Positions 46,050 through 55,600 of a stretch of 64,000 bases of DNA are shown piece after piece. The translations under genes were made by a program, and so were the position numbers. How positions within the stretch are numbered: the first letter of the stretch is position 1; each line of letters starts with the position of its first letter. Below the pieces are notes generated by a model. That model did no database searches. It was not told where the DNA came from and saw nothing but the letters and a program-made list of their open reading frames with translations. This DNA is from an uncultured Chlorobiota bacterium (GTDB lineage Bacteria > Bacteroidota > Bacteroidia > Bacteroidales > JAADGE01), in assembly GCA_947311255.1 (NCBI GenBank), contig CAMZKL010000013.1:1-64000 (forward strand), read 5' to 3'.

Positions 46050-47471
46050 TTATTTAATGATAATTTTTTTTGTTGTTGTTCCTGAATCTTGATGAATATT
46101 TAGAATATAATAACCTTTATTAAATTTAGAAATGTCTATTTTAAAATCTTTTTTATTTAAATTATTCGAAAGCAATTTTTTGCCTGTTATATCAATTATC
46201 TCAATTTTAGAAATTGTTTCTTTACCTAAAATATTTAGATAATCTGATGCAGGAACTGGAGAAACTAAAATATCTTTTGACGCTAAAGTTTCAACGGATA
46301 CTGTTCTGTCATTTTTGTATATTTCGGAGAAAGCATTTTCGTTATCGTCATAACCACAAATAAATATATCGGGGAAGCTGTTATTATCAAAATCTGCAAC
46401 TTTACATTGCCCCCAATATGTTTTAGGAAGATATTCTGAACTGGAAAAATCTCCTGCATCGTTATATCTTATTTCGCCAATATAATTTCCTGTTCCCATT
46501 GCATCTGTTGTTCCGGAGATAAATAGGTCTAAATCGCCATCGCCATCAAAATCTGCTAATTCAAGAGAGCTGTGAGAAACTGCAGGTAATGATGTTGCTT
46601 CTTCTGTAAAAGTGCCATCATTATTATTTGTGTAAATTAGTGTTGCTCTCTCTGTTCCATCTCCTCCTGTTCCTGAAAGAAACAAATCTAAATCATTGTC
46701 GTTATCATAATCTCCCCATGCCATATCTCCCAACCAACATTGTCGCAGAGAAACACTTGTTTGTTCAGTAAAAGTTTCATTTTGACTGTTTTTCCATAGT
46801 TCTGTAACAAAAGAAGCGTCACCGAAACCATTAATAACAAAATCAGGGTATGTGTCACCATCGTAATCTCCCCATTTAAAAGTCCCAAAATTAAGACCTT
46901 CTAAATTTAATCCTGCTAATTCTGTAAAAGTTAGGTCGTGCATATTTTCAAAAATCTTCGTAATAAATACCCATGTATCATCCATTCCGCATAATCCAAT
47001 ATCTAAATAACCATCATTATTAAAATCTGCAAAATCTAAATCTCCCAAATACAATCCACCAGGTAATCCTGTTGACATTTGTTCAGTAAATGTTCCATCT
47101 TGGTTGTTAATGTATAATTTTAGTTGTGGAGCATCATTAGCATAACCCATAATAAGAAGATCTATATAGTTATCATTATTAAAATCACCCCATTCAAGGT
47201 CACCTGTTGAAACTTCCATTAAACCTGTTCCTTCAACAACAGAGAATGTTCCATTCCCATTGTTGTGGTACAGAAGTGTTGTGTCAACCCCTCCTTGTGG
47301 CTCTCCACAAATAATAAGGTCTAAATACGTATCGTTGTCATAATCTCCCCATGCTGATGATGCATTGTATTCTATTGGCAAAATTCCTGCATCAATATCT
47401 GTAAATGTTTGTGCTTTCAGAGAAAACATAGTAAAAACAATAAAAATAAATAAAAAGTTGAATTTTTTCAT
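46050..47471 (-). CDS. secreted FG-GAP/VCBS repeat protein with type IX sorting tail
   Basis: A 473-residue protein from the start that yields signal peptide MKKFNFLFIFIVFTMFSLKAQ; the longer frame uses a TTG and hides it. About seven FG-GAP/VCBS repeats follow, each with a calcium-binding D-x-D-x-D-x2-D loop (for example WGDYDNDTYLDLII and FADFNNDGYLDIG), predicted to form a beta-propeller. The last ~75 residues (PVPASDYLNILG, IEIIDITGKKLL, GYYILNI, TTKKIIIK) are the type A C-terminal signal of type IX secretion. It is thus exported to the surface or medium. Its function is unknown. Confidence 0.85.
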   Translation of the reverse strand: MKKFNFLFIFIVFTMFSLKAQTFTDIDAGILPIEYNASSAWGDYDNDTYLDLIICGEPQGGVDTTLLYHNNGNGTFSVVEGTGLMEVSTGDLEWGDFNNDNYIDLLIMGYANDAPQLKLYINNQDGTFTEQMSTGLPGGLYLGDLDFADFNNDGYLDIGLCGMDDTWVFITKIFENMHDLTFTELAGLNLEGLNFGTFKWGDYDGDTYPDFVINGFGDASFVTELWKNSQNETFTEQTSVSLRQCWLGDMAWGDYDNDNDLDLFLSGTGGDGTERATLIYTNNNDGTFTEEATSLPAVSHSSLELADFDGDGDLDLFISGTTDAMGTGNYIGEIRYNDAGDFSSSEYLPKTYWGQCKVADFDNNSFPDIFICGYDDNENAFSEIYKNDRTVSVETLASKDILVSPVPASDYLNILGKETISKIEIIDITGKKLLSNNLNKKDFKIDISKFNKGYYILNIHQDSGTTTKKIIIK

Positions 47472-47694
47472 TTCGAAATAATTTAAAGAGTTAATAAAAT
47501 ATTGTTCGATTGTGTAAAAATACAAATATAATAAAAGATTAGAAAGAATGATTATATGATATAAAAATGCAGGGTAAACATATCTTTTATTAAAATATTG
47601 CGTAATAGCAGGTATGCTGTATATACTATATTCAACTTATGTATATATTTAAATGAAAATATATTTGTGCTTATTCAAAAAAAAACTAAATAAA

Positions 47695-47725
47695 TTTGCA
47701 AATTAAAAAAACTGTTTTACATTTG
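47695..47725 (+). promoter_or_regulatory. promoter of the GntR-controlled ABC operon
   Basis: TTTG (47695-47698), 19 bases, TACATTTG (47718-47725) match the phylum consensus exactly. The start of transcription would fall inside the palindrome at 47727-47750. Confidence 0.8.
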
Positions 47726-47726
47726 C

Positions 47727-47750
47727 AGTGTAATAGTTCAGTAATACACT
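47727..47750. promoter_or_regulatory. operator for the GntR/YtrA-type regulator
   Basis: AGTGTAATA (47727-47735) and TAATACACT (47742-47750) are inverted repeats with one mismatch around a 6-base spacer, directly after the -7 element. AGTGTA...TACACT is the type of site bound by YtrA-subfamily GntR repressors. The operon encodes such a protein at 49620, so autoregulation by blocking transcription start is a strong inference. Confidence 0.7.
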
Positions 47751-47764
47751 AAAACAAAAATACA

Positions 47765-48595
47765 ATGATTTCAATTAGTAATCTTAATTTCGGATATAGA
47801 AAGAACCGCAAACTCTTTTCGGATTTGAATTTAGAATTAAAAACAGGTAGAATATACGGTTTGCTTGGCAAAAATGGCTCAGGAAAAACAACATTGATGA
47901 AACAAACAGCGGGTTTATTATACCCACACGATGGAGAGATTATTCTTAATGGGGAAAATCCAAAAAAAAGAAGTCCAAACTTTTTGTCGAGTTATTTTAT
48001 GGTACCCGAAGAATTTGAAACTCCGAGTGTAACACTAAAAAGTTTTTTAAAAATTACTGCTCCCTTCTATCCTTTTTTTAATGAAGATGATTTTCATAAA
48101 TATTTAGCTGAATTTCAATTGGATGTTGATATAAAATTAAGCAGTCTTTCATTTGGGCAAAAAAAGAAAGTTATGCTTTCCTTTGGACTTGCTACACATA
48201 CACCCGTTTTACTCTCAGATGAACCAACAAATGGACTGGATATTCCTTCAAAAAGTATATTTCGTAAAATCATGGCATCGGCAATTAATGATGATAGATT
48301 GTTTGTAATTTCTACACATCAAGTGCGTGATATTGAGGGGATTATTGATGCGGTTGTAGTTCTTGAAAATGGAAAAATAATATTTAACCAAGAGCTTGAA
48401 ACTGTTTCTGACAAATTAAGTTTTAAAACTTTAAAGAGCATAGAAAATGAAGATATATTGTATGCAGAAAAACATCTTAACACATACGAAGCAATTCTTA
48501 AAAAACAAGATGAAGAAGACACACACATTAATATGGAACTACTTTTTAACTCAATAATTACAAAGGATAGTAAAGTTGTAAATGAATTTAATTAA
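47765..48595 (+). CDS. ABC transporter ATP-binding protein (YtrB/BcrA-like)
   Basis: A 276-residue ATPase: Walker A GLLGKNGSGKTT (about 34-45), signature LSFGQKKKV, Walker B PVLLSDEPTNGLD and H-loop STHQ. The C-terminal ~60 residues are variable. It heads an operon with a six-helix membrane protein and a GntR regulator, the layout of envelope-stress or antibiotic-responsive Ytr-like exporters in Firmicutes. The substrate is unknown. Confidence 0.9.
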   Translation: MISISNLNFGYRKNRKLFSDLNLELKTGRIYGLLGKNGSGKTTLMKQTAGLLYPHDGEIILNGENPKKRSPNFLSSYFMVPEEFETPSVTLKSFLKITAPFYPFFNEDDFHKYLAEFQLDVDIKLSSLSFGQKKKVMLSFGLATHTPVLLSDEPTNGLDIPSKSIFRKIMASAINDDRLFVISTHQVRDIEGIIDAVVVLENGKIIFNQELETVSDKLSFKTLKSIENEDILYAEKHLNTYEAILKKQDEEDTHINMELLFNSIITKDSKVVNEFN

Positions 48596-48802
48596 AAAAA
48601 ATAGGACGCAGATTTTTAAGATTATTATGTGAACTTATAATTTTATCTTAAAGTATCTTAACAATCATAAAAATCAGTGTACAATAAAAATAAAACAAAC
48701 ATTAATTAGAAAAAATAGGACGCAGATTTTTAAGATTATTATGTGAACTTATAATTTTATCTTAAAGTATCTTAACAATCATAAAAATCAGTGTACCATA
48801 AA
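48591..48802 (+). repeat. tandem duplication, 114-base period
   Basis: About 92 bases starting ATTAAAAAAAATAGGACGCAG (in part) at 48591 recur at 48705 with almost no differences, through TCAGTGTAC at 48682 and 48796. Each copy has a partial inverted repeat: GATTTTTAAGATT on the left, AATCATAAAAATC on the right. It separates the ATPase and membrane genes of one operon. The second copy ends ten bases before the next ATG. Confidence 0.85.
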
Positions 48803-48811
48803 ACAAAAAAG

Positions 48812-49588
48812 ATGGAACAAATAAATAACATAGCACAATTCAGTTTTAAGCGGATACTGTTGCTTATGCAAAAAACTGCTTATGAAAATGCAAAATTTAC
48901 AATAATTGGAATGTCAACAATTTTTGGTTTCTTTTCAGTTATATTATTTTTTAGTGCATTAAAGGGAGGGGATGTTTGGGGAAGTATGAACTCTTTTTAT
49001 GTTGCAGGTTTTATAATCTCAGGAATATTTATTTCCGGTATGGCATTCACAAATTTCAGGTCGAAAGAGAAAACAATGAATTATTTAATGTTGCCGGCAT
49101 CTACACTTGAAAAATTTATTTCAGAACTGCTAACAACTACAATTGTTTTTGCCATTGGCTACACCATTTTATTTTTTGCATTTAATCTTTTAACATATTT
49201 ATTAGGTTCAATGTATGGTTTGCCGGCAGAAATGATGAATATTACAGATGTTAATGTTCTTAAAGGCTTTATGTATTATGTAATTTTTCAATCAATTTTC
49301 TTAGCAGGTTCTGCAACTTTCAAAAAAGTACCATTGTTTTTTACATCTTTTACGGTTTTTGTAGCAGGAATTGCAATACTAATATTTACTGTTATTATAA
49401 CAACATTTTTAAAAGGTGAATTTGAGAACCTTGCATTTGGCAGTTTCAATATAAATTCTAATACATTTCCTGAAATAGATGTTGAAAACCATCCATTAGT
49501 TTTAATACCAAAATATATGTTTTATTATTTAACTGCACCTTTATTTTGGTTGGTAACATATTTCAAAATAAAAGAAAAGGAAGCATAA
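48812..49588 (+). CDS. six-helix membrane protein of an ABC exporter (permease)
   Basis: A 258-residue integral membrane protein starting MEQINNIAQFSFKRILLLMQ; a GTG at 48791 would begin inside the repeat. About six hydrophobic helices (for example IIGMSTIFGFFSVILFF, FYVAGFIISGIFISG, VFAIGYTILFFAF, PLFWLVTYFKI near the end) fit an ABC-2-type permease. Family assignment rests on its position after the ATPase. The motif NYLMLPASTLEKF between helices 2 and 3 is common in Bacteroidota ABC membrane subunits of this size. Confidence 0.75.
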   Translation: MEQINNIAQFSFKRILLLMQKTAYENAKFTIIGMSTIFGFFSVILFFSALKGGDVWGSMNSFYVAGFIISGIFISGMAFTNFRSKEKTMNYLMLPASTLEKFISELLTTTIVFAIGYTILFFAFNLLTYLLGSMYGLPAEMMNITDVNVLKGFMYYVIFQSIFLAGSATFKKVPLFFTSFTVFVAGIAILIFTVIITTFLKGEFENLAFGSFNINSNTFPEIDVENHPLVLIPKYMFYYLTAPLFWLVTYFKIKEKEA

Positions 49589-49619
49589 AATAAACTCCTT
49601 AGAATTTAAACAAAAACAG

Positions 49620-50009
49620 ATGAATTTCAAAAACGATAAAGCAATTTATTTGCAAATAGCCGATTATTTTTATGAAAGTATCCTTACCAAAAGTATGCAT
49701 TCAGACGAAAGAATACCTTCGGTAAGAGATTTGGCAATAGAAACAGAAGTGAACCCAAACACAGTTATGCGAACATATAAATACTTGCAAGACAACAATA
49801 TAATTTATAACAAAAGAGGTATTGGATATTTTATTTCGGAAGATGCCTACCAAATTACACACAATATGAAAAAAGAAGAATTTATAACAGAAAAGTTACC
49901 GGAGTTTTTTAGAGCTATGCAAAATCTGAATATTAGCATTTCGGAAATTGAAAATTTATATACTGATTTCTTAAAGAAACCAAAAAATAAAAACATAAAA
50001 AAAGCATAA
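49620..50009 (+). CDS. GntR-family transcriptional regulator (YtrA subfamily)
   Basis: A 129-residue repressor with an N-terminal winged helix: KAIYLQIADYFYESIL, RIPSVRDLAIETEVNPNTVMRTYKYL (the helix-turn-helix) and a wing IIYNKRGIGYFI. Only a short helical tail of about 50 residues follows, defining the small YtrA type with no ligand domain of the FadR/HutC size. It most likely binds the palindrome at 47727-47750 and controls its own operon, together with the ABC genes. Confidence 0.9.
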   Translation: MNFKNDKAIYLQIADYFYESILTKSMHSDERIPSVRDLAIETEVNPNTVMRTYKYLQDNNIIYNKRGIGYFISEDAYQITHNMKKEEFITEKLPEFFRAMQNLNISISEIENLYTDFLKKPKNKNIKKA

Positions 50010-50011
50010 AG

Positions 50012-50644
50012 ATGAAAACAAGTAATATAATATTAACAGTAATTTTTGCATCGATATTAGTTTGGATTTTGGCTACATTTCTTACTGTAAAGAATAAAAT
50101 GCATGAATTTACAGAAGATTTACCACAAACTGAAAAACGAGAGCTCATTAAAGATTTAGCACAAGGAGTAACAACATTAGATGATTTTAATACCGTGAAA
50201 ATTGAAGGAAATGGGAGTATTGGAATAATGCAATTTCCTGAAAATAACATATCCATGTCTGACAATGAAGATTTGGAAATGAAAGTTGAAGATAATATTC
50301 TTTTTCTAAACTTAAAAAATGATAAAAGAATAATATTAAGAACAAAAAAGTTAAATAATATTTTAATTAAAGATAGGGTAAATGTAAATATTCAAACCTT
50401 ATTAGCTGATACTTTGGCTATTAACACAAAAGACGATGCTGAAATAAGTGTTCAAAATCTTGAAGTAAACTTTTTAAAACTAAAATCGGAAGGCAAGTCG
50501 GAGGTTCATTTTAATAATGTTAGTAAAAATAAACCGGAAGCAGAGTTTGACATAAAAGACAAATCAAATGTAACAATAAACAACACAAAAGGAATGTCAA
50601 TTTCTGTGAAGAAGGGTGCGGATGCTAAGTATAAGGATTATTAA
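50012..50644 (+). CDS. membrane-anchored beta-helix-like protein (DUF2807/GIN-domain type)
   Basis: A 210-residue protein with one N-terminal hydrophobic anchor (about 5-25), a helical linker and then repetitive short strands (TVKIEGNGSIGIMQF, NNILIKDRVNVNIQ, LAINTKDDAEISVQNL, LKLKSEGKSEVHFNNV, SNVTINNTKG). This resembles the putative auto-transporter head GIN domain (DUF2807). It begins two bases after the regulator stop, so it belongs to the GntR-controlled operon. Similar proteins accompany such operons in this phylum and may face the periplasm; function is unknown. Confidence 0.65.
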   Translation: MKTSNIILTVIFASILVWILATFLTVKNKMHEFTEDLPQTEKRELIKDLAQGVTTLDDFNTVKIEGNGSIGIMQFPENNISMSDNEDLEMKVEDNILFLNLKNDKRIILRTKKLNNILIKDRVNVNIQTLLADTLAINTKDDAEISVQNLEVNFLKLKSEGKSEVHFNNVSKNKPEAEFDIKDKSNVTINNTKGMSISVKKGADAKYKDY

Positions 50645-50648
50645 TCTT

Positions 50649-50782
50649 TGAGTTCAGTCTAAAAAGGTTAAATACTCGAATAAGAACCCTGTCAGGGTTT
50701 GTTAATTGACTGTAAATCAGAAGTTAAATTTTGGGGGAATTTGCATATACGACTCTTACAGGGGTTTTTAGACCAAAACTCA
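50649..50782. repeat. 134-bp inverted-repeat element
   Basis: TGAGTTCAGTCTAAAAA (50649-50665) and TTTTTAGACCAAAACTCA (50765-50782) are imperfect inverted ends. Inside is a perfect small palindrome, AACCCTG-TC-CAGGGTT-like, at about 50687-50702. The left end includes a 25-base segment found again, inverted, at 7979-8003. Non-coding. Confidence 0.55.
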
Positions 50783-50786
50783 TCTT

Positions 50787-51263
50787 TTATTCAAAAATTT
50801 CCGTAATATCAATATGCAAATCTTTAAACATACTTGGTGAAATTTTATCACCTTCAACAAACATACCTTTTAACTCATATTTATTTTTAGAATTTAAAAC
50901 AAATTTATTAATCGATTTTTCATTAGGATATGCAATCCAATACTCTTTTACTCCCGAACTTTCATACAAAAAGAACTTGTCTTTTAAGTCTCTTTTACTT
51001 GAACCTTTTGAGAGAATTTCAACAATTAAGTCGGGTGCACCAAGGCAACCTCTTTCATCAAGCTTTTGTAAATCGCAAACAACAACAATGTCAGGTTGAA
51101 CAACATTATATATTTTGTTATTTTCAGTTTCCCCGTTTTTTGGTAAACGCACATCGAAGGGAGCAGCATAAACCTTGCATTTTTTCTTTTTTAAGTAATT
51201 CCCAAAATTTAAAACAAGTTCTGTTGAAACTTCCTGATGATTTCTCAAAGGTTCAGCTGTCAT
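50787..51263 (-). CDS. Uma2-family (PD-D/ExK) nuclease, apparent loss of the normal start
   Basis: A 158-residue frame from the ATG at 51263 carries the Uma2 core: PFDVRLP, VVQPDIVVVCD, APDLIVEILSKGSSKRD and FFLYESSGVKEYWIAYP, the metal- and DNA-binding folds of DUF820. The same frame extends upstream without a stop to about 51374. It encodes LNKRYTFADYLTWFDDKRRELIDGF, the conserved Uma2 N terminus, but contains no ATG, GTG or TTG. CAT-AAA-ATA-GAC at its head looks like ATG-AAA-ATA-GAC with one G lost. The gene is probably crippled, or translated from the internal ATG without its first ~34 residues. Confidence 0.7.
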   Translation of the reverse strand: MTAEPLRNHQEVSTELVLNFGNYLKKKKCKVYAAPFDVRLPKNGETENNKIYNVVQPDIVVVCDLQKLDERGCLGAPDLIVEILSKGSSKRDLKDKFFLYESSGVKEYWIAYPNEKSINKFVLNSKNKYELKGMFVEGDKISPSMFKDLHIDITEIFE

Positions 51264-51374
51264 TAATTGAATAAAACCATCAATAAGCTCACGTCTTTTG
51301 TCGTCAAACCATGTTAGGTAATCTGCAAAAGTATATCGCTTATTTAAATTTAAAGTGTCTATTTTATGAAAAAA

Positions 51375-51745
51375 TTACAATTACAAATATACAACATAAT
51401 TGAGAATAATACAAAACAAACAGTTCGTAGTAAAAATAATTTATTTATAGAATAAATTAGCTATTTAAACAGGGCAAACTCATACTTTGTTAAAATATGC
51501 TAAAAGTATTAATTTGCTTAAAATCGTGTCACGTTTTAACGTGTCACGATAATATTAATTTTTGATTTTTACTTTTTTTAGTTTAATTATTCTTAAAAAT
51601 CTTAGGTTGAATTACTAAATTCATAAATTATGTTGAAAAATAAAAGAATGAGTTTACCTTGGTTATTTAAAAAGATAAATACAATATTTGAAACAACAAG
51701 TAACAATGCAACAATTTAACAATGTAACAATAAATTCCACAAAAC
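51375..51745. other. 371-base gap with a paired operator-like site
   Basis: AT-rich DNA with no gene. Its one striking feature is the CGTGTCACG pair, listed separately. Nothing else is clear apart from short AACAATG-type direct repeats at about 51700-51735. Confidence 0.4.
51525..51548. promoter_or_regulatory. two CGTGTCACG sites, likely regulator-binding
   Basis: CGTGTCACG occurs at 51525-51533 and again at 51540-51548, with TTTTAA between. Each unit is a palindrome about its central T and the whole is nearly self-complementary. These GC-rich sites stand out in AT-rich DNA, about 200 bases upstream of the ABC ATPase gene at 51746. Spacing of 15 bases suggests cooperative binding of a dimeric regulator. 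Confidence 0.45.
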
Positions 51746-52642
51746 ATGAACAAGCTAATAATCAGCAACTTAAATAAAACATATCCAAACGGTGTAAAAG
51801 CATTGGACAATGTAAGTATCGAAATTGAAAACGGAATGTTTGGGCTTCTGGGTCCAAACGGAGCAGGAAAATCAACCCTAATGCGAACACTTGCAACACT
51901 GCAAGAGGCAGATAGTGGAACTGCATTTCTTGATGAGCTAGACATTATAAAACATCCAACTGAGCTTCGCAAAGTTTTAGGCTATTTACCACAAGAATTT
52001 GGAGTGTATCCAAAAATTACGGCAGAGCAAATTCTAAATCATCTTTCAGTTCTAAAAGGAATTACAAACACAAAAGAACGCAAAGAACTAGTAAAATATT
52101 TACTAAATAAAGTTAATTTATACGACAAACGTAAAAAAAGCGTGAAAGGTTTTTCCGGAGGAATGAAACAACGCATCGGAATTGCACAAGCATTAATTGG
52201 CAACCCCAAATTAATAATTGTTGATGAACCAACAGCTGGTTTAGACCCAGGAGAAAGAAACCGTTTTTACAATTTGCTTGCTGAACTTGGCGAGGAAGTT
52301 ATAGTAATTCTTTCAACACATATTGTTGATGATGTACGTGAGCTTTGCACAAAAATGGCAATAATGGACGAGGGGAGAATTGTATATCATGGAAGTCCTC
52401 AAAATGCTATAAATGAGCTAAATAATAAAGTTTATGAAAAAATGATTTCTCGCGAAGAACTTGAAGAATATAATAAAACTTACTCTGTAATTTCAAATAA
52501 AATGGTGGGAGGAAAACCATTAATTCATATTTTAAGTGATGAAAATCCTAAAAATGGTTTTCAGCTTGTAAGCCCCGATTTAGAAGATGTATTTTTTACA
52601 AAAACTAATATTGCTAACCTTAAAATTAATAATCATGTTTAA
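51746..52642 (+). CDS. ABC transporter ATP-binding protein
   Basis: A 298-residue ATPase with Walker A GLLGPNGAGKST (about 33-44), signature FSGGMKQRIGIAQAL, Walker B LIIVDEPTAGLD and H-loop STHIV. The C-terminal part resembles the regulatory extension of ABC-2 exporters. Its stop overlaps the next start by eight bases (ATGTTTAA, 52635-52642), so it is coupled to the permease-peptidase gene. The pair is recurrent in Bacteroidota. Confidence 0.92.
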   Translation: MNKLIISNLNKTYPNGVKALDNVSIEIENGMFGLLGPNGAGKSTLMRTLATLQEADSGTAFLDELDIIKHPTELRKVLGYLPQEFGVYPKITAEQILNHLSVLKGITNTKERKELVKYLLNKVNLYDKRKKSVKGFSGGMKQRIGIAQALIGNPKLIIVDEPTAGLDPGERNRFYNLLAELGEEVIVILSTHIVDDVRELCTKMAIMDEGRIVYHGSPQNAINELNNKVYEKMISREELEEYNKTYSVISNKMVGGKPLIHILSDENPKNGFQLVSPDLEDVFFTKTNIANLKINNHV

Positions 52643-55600
52643 GACTTTCTTTTTTTCAGAAATAAAAACAGCTCTTAAACGTCCTATGATTTACATTTTT
52701 TTCGGATTAGTAAGTCTTATGATTTTTGGAGCAACTGCAAGTGATAATATTAGAATTGGTGGCTCTGTTGGGAATGTTCTCAGAAATTCACCCTACGTAA
52801 TTACAAACTTTGTAGGCATAATGTCAATTTTTGGATTGCTTATGGCAACAGCATTTTTTAATAATTCGGCACTTAAAGATTACAATAATAACTTTAATGA
52901 AATACTTTTCACTACGCCACTTAGCAAAGCCGGTTACTTTTTTGGAAGGTTTTTTGGAGCTTTGTTTTTGGCGACTTTACCAATGCTAGGAATATTTTTT
53001 GGCGTAATTCTAGCAACTTTTATTGCCCCAATGGCAGGTTGGGAAGATGCAGAACGTTTCGGAAGTTTTTATATTGAAACTTTTATAAACAATTACCTTT
53101 TGTTTATTTTGCCAAATATGTTTTTTGCAGGTACAATAATTTTTGCACTTGCCAACAAATTTAAAAATACAGTAATTTCATTTGTCGGAGCTTTAATTTT
53201 AATTATAGGCTACATAATTGCCGGCACTTTAATTTCCGACATTGATAATGAAACAATAGGAGCTCTTACAGATACTTTTGGAGTTCGAACTTATGCCATT
53301 GTAAGTAAATATTTTACAGCTATTGAAAAAAATACACTTAGCCCAACTTTTTCAGGTTTATTATTATGGAATAGAATAATTTGGCTTACATTAGGAAGTG
53401 GAGTTTTAATACTTTCATTTTTTAATTTTTCTTTTCAGCAAAAAAATAAAAAAGTTAAAAAACAAAAAGAAGTAAAAGATACAAAAGCACAAATTTTTTC
53501 TTTGCCCAAATTAAACACATCATATTCCAAAAAAACCGATTGGCTACAATTTAAAAGTTTCTTTATAACTAATTTTTTGAGTATTTCAAAAAGCATAACT
53601 TTTAAAATTTTATTTCTTTTTAGTGCTATAATTTTAATTTCGAGTTTAATTGGCGGGTTTGAATATTTTGGTTTACAATCCTATCCTTTAACTTATAAAC
53701 TAATTGATACAATACAAAACTCCACAATAATTTATTTAGTTGTTATTCTTGTGTTTTTTAGCGGAGAATTAATTTGGAGAGATAGGCAAAATAAAATTAA
53801 TGAAGTTATTGATGCAACACCTCATAACTCATTTATCTCATTGTCTGCCAAAGCATTATCTTTGGTTGCAGTAACTTCATTTTTAAACTTATTTTTTATT
53901 TTTATAGCAGTAATTTACCAACTTATTAACGGATATACACGCATTGAATTTAACGTTTATCTATTAGATTTTATTTATGGAAACTTGCCTCTTTTTATTA
54001 TTTGGAGTGGAGTTATGATACTTATACAAGTGCTGTTGAACAATAAATATGTAGGATATTTTGTATCAATTTTAATAATATTTGTTTGGAGTATTATGCT
54101 TACAATTTTTGATGTAAGTTCAAAAATGCTAACTATTGGCTCAACACCTTCAATACGTTATTCCGATATGAATTCATTCGGACCGGGTTTGCACGGTGCA
54201 TTATGGTTTAATGCTTATTGGATACTTTTTTCATTAATTACGGTGCTTTTTGCTGGTGCTTTATGGAACAGAGGAATTATAACTTCGCTTAAAAGCAGAA
54301 TTAAAATTGCAAAAAAGCAAGTTCCAAAATCATATAAATTCGTTATGCTTGGAACTGTTGTAATTTGGTTTTTAACTGCCGGTTTTGTTTATTATAATAC
54401 TCAAATATTAAATCCATACAAAACATCTGATGTAAGAGAAAAATTAATGGCAGATTTTGAAAAAAAATATAAAAAATACGAAAAAGTTAAATTGCCAAAA
54501 ATTACAGACGCAAAATATTTCATAGATATTTTTCCTAATAAAAGAGATGTTTACGTTAAAACAAAACTAAAATTAACTAATGAAACTAATTCAAAAATTG
54601 ATAGTCTGCATTTTGTTATTGATGAAGATTGGCAACCGGAATTTAAAATTCCAAATGCAAAACTTGTTTTAAATGATGAAGAGTTTGGCTACTTAATTTA
54701 TAAATTAAAAACTCCTTTGGATACAAATGAAACCATTGATATAGAAATAGATACAAAATACATAACAAAAGGGTTTACTAATGGAACAGGCAACACAAAC
54801 ATCGTTCAAAATGGAACATTCATAAATAATTTTGATGTGTTGCCTTCCTTAGGTTATAATCAAAGAATGGAAATAAGTGATAAAAATACAAGAAAAAAAT
54901 ATGACTTAAAACCAAAAAAAAGAATGCCGAAATTAGAAGAAAATTGCACAAAAAATTGTATGGGAAATTATCTTACAAATGGAAGTTCAGATTATATAAA
55001 TGTTGAAACTGTTATTTCAACTTCAAAAGACCAAATTGCAATTGCACCCGGAAGTTTAATTAAAAAATGGGAAGAAAAAGGCAGAAATTATTTTAAATAC
55101 AAAGTTGATACACCTTCGCAAAATTTCTTTTCATTTATTTCTGCAAAATTTGAAATTGCTAAAAGAAAATGGAAAGATGTTGATATTGAAGTTTATTACG
55201 ACAAAAAACATTCTGTAAATATTGAAATGATGCTTGATGCCGTGCAACGTTCTTTGGAATATTATACCAAAAATTTTGGCCCATATTATCATAAACAAGT
55301 TAGAATTATTGAGTTTCCTCGTTATGCAACTTTTGCACAAGCATTCCCCGGTACTATGCCATATTCTGAAAGTTTTGGCTTTGTTACAAATCTTGAAGAT
55401 GAAACCGATAATAATGTTATTGATGCAGTAATTGCTCATGAAATGGCACATCAATGGTGGGCACATCAAGTTGTGGGGGCAACAATGCAAGGTTCAACAA
55501 TGTTTAGCGAAAGTTTTGCTGAATATTCTTCACTTATGGTAATGAAAAGCATTACTCCAAATCCTATGAAAATGCGTAAGTTTTTAAAATACGACCATGA

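Noticed and set aside
48591..48802. CRISPR-like direct repeats
   Set aside because: Only two units with a 114-base period and no alternating short repeats and unique spacers; no cas genes are near.
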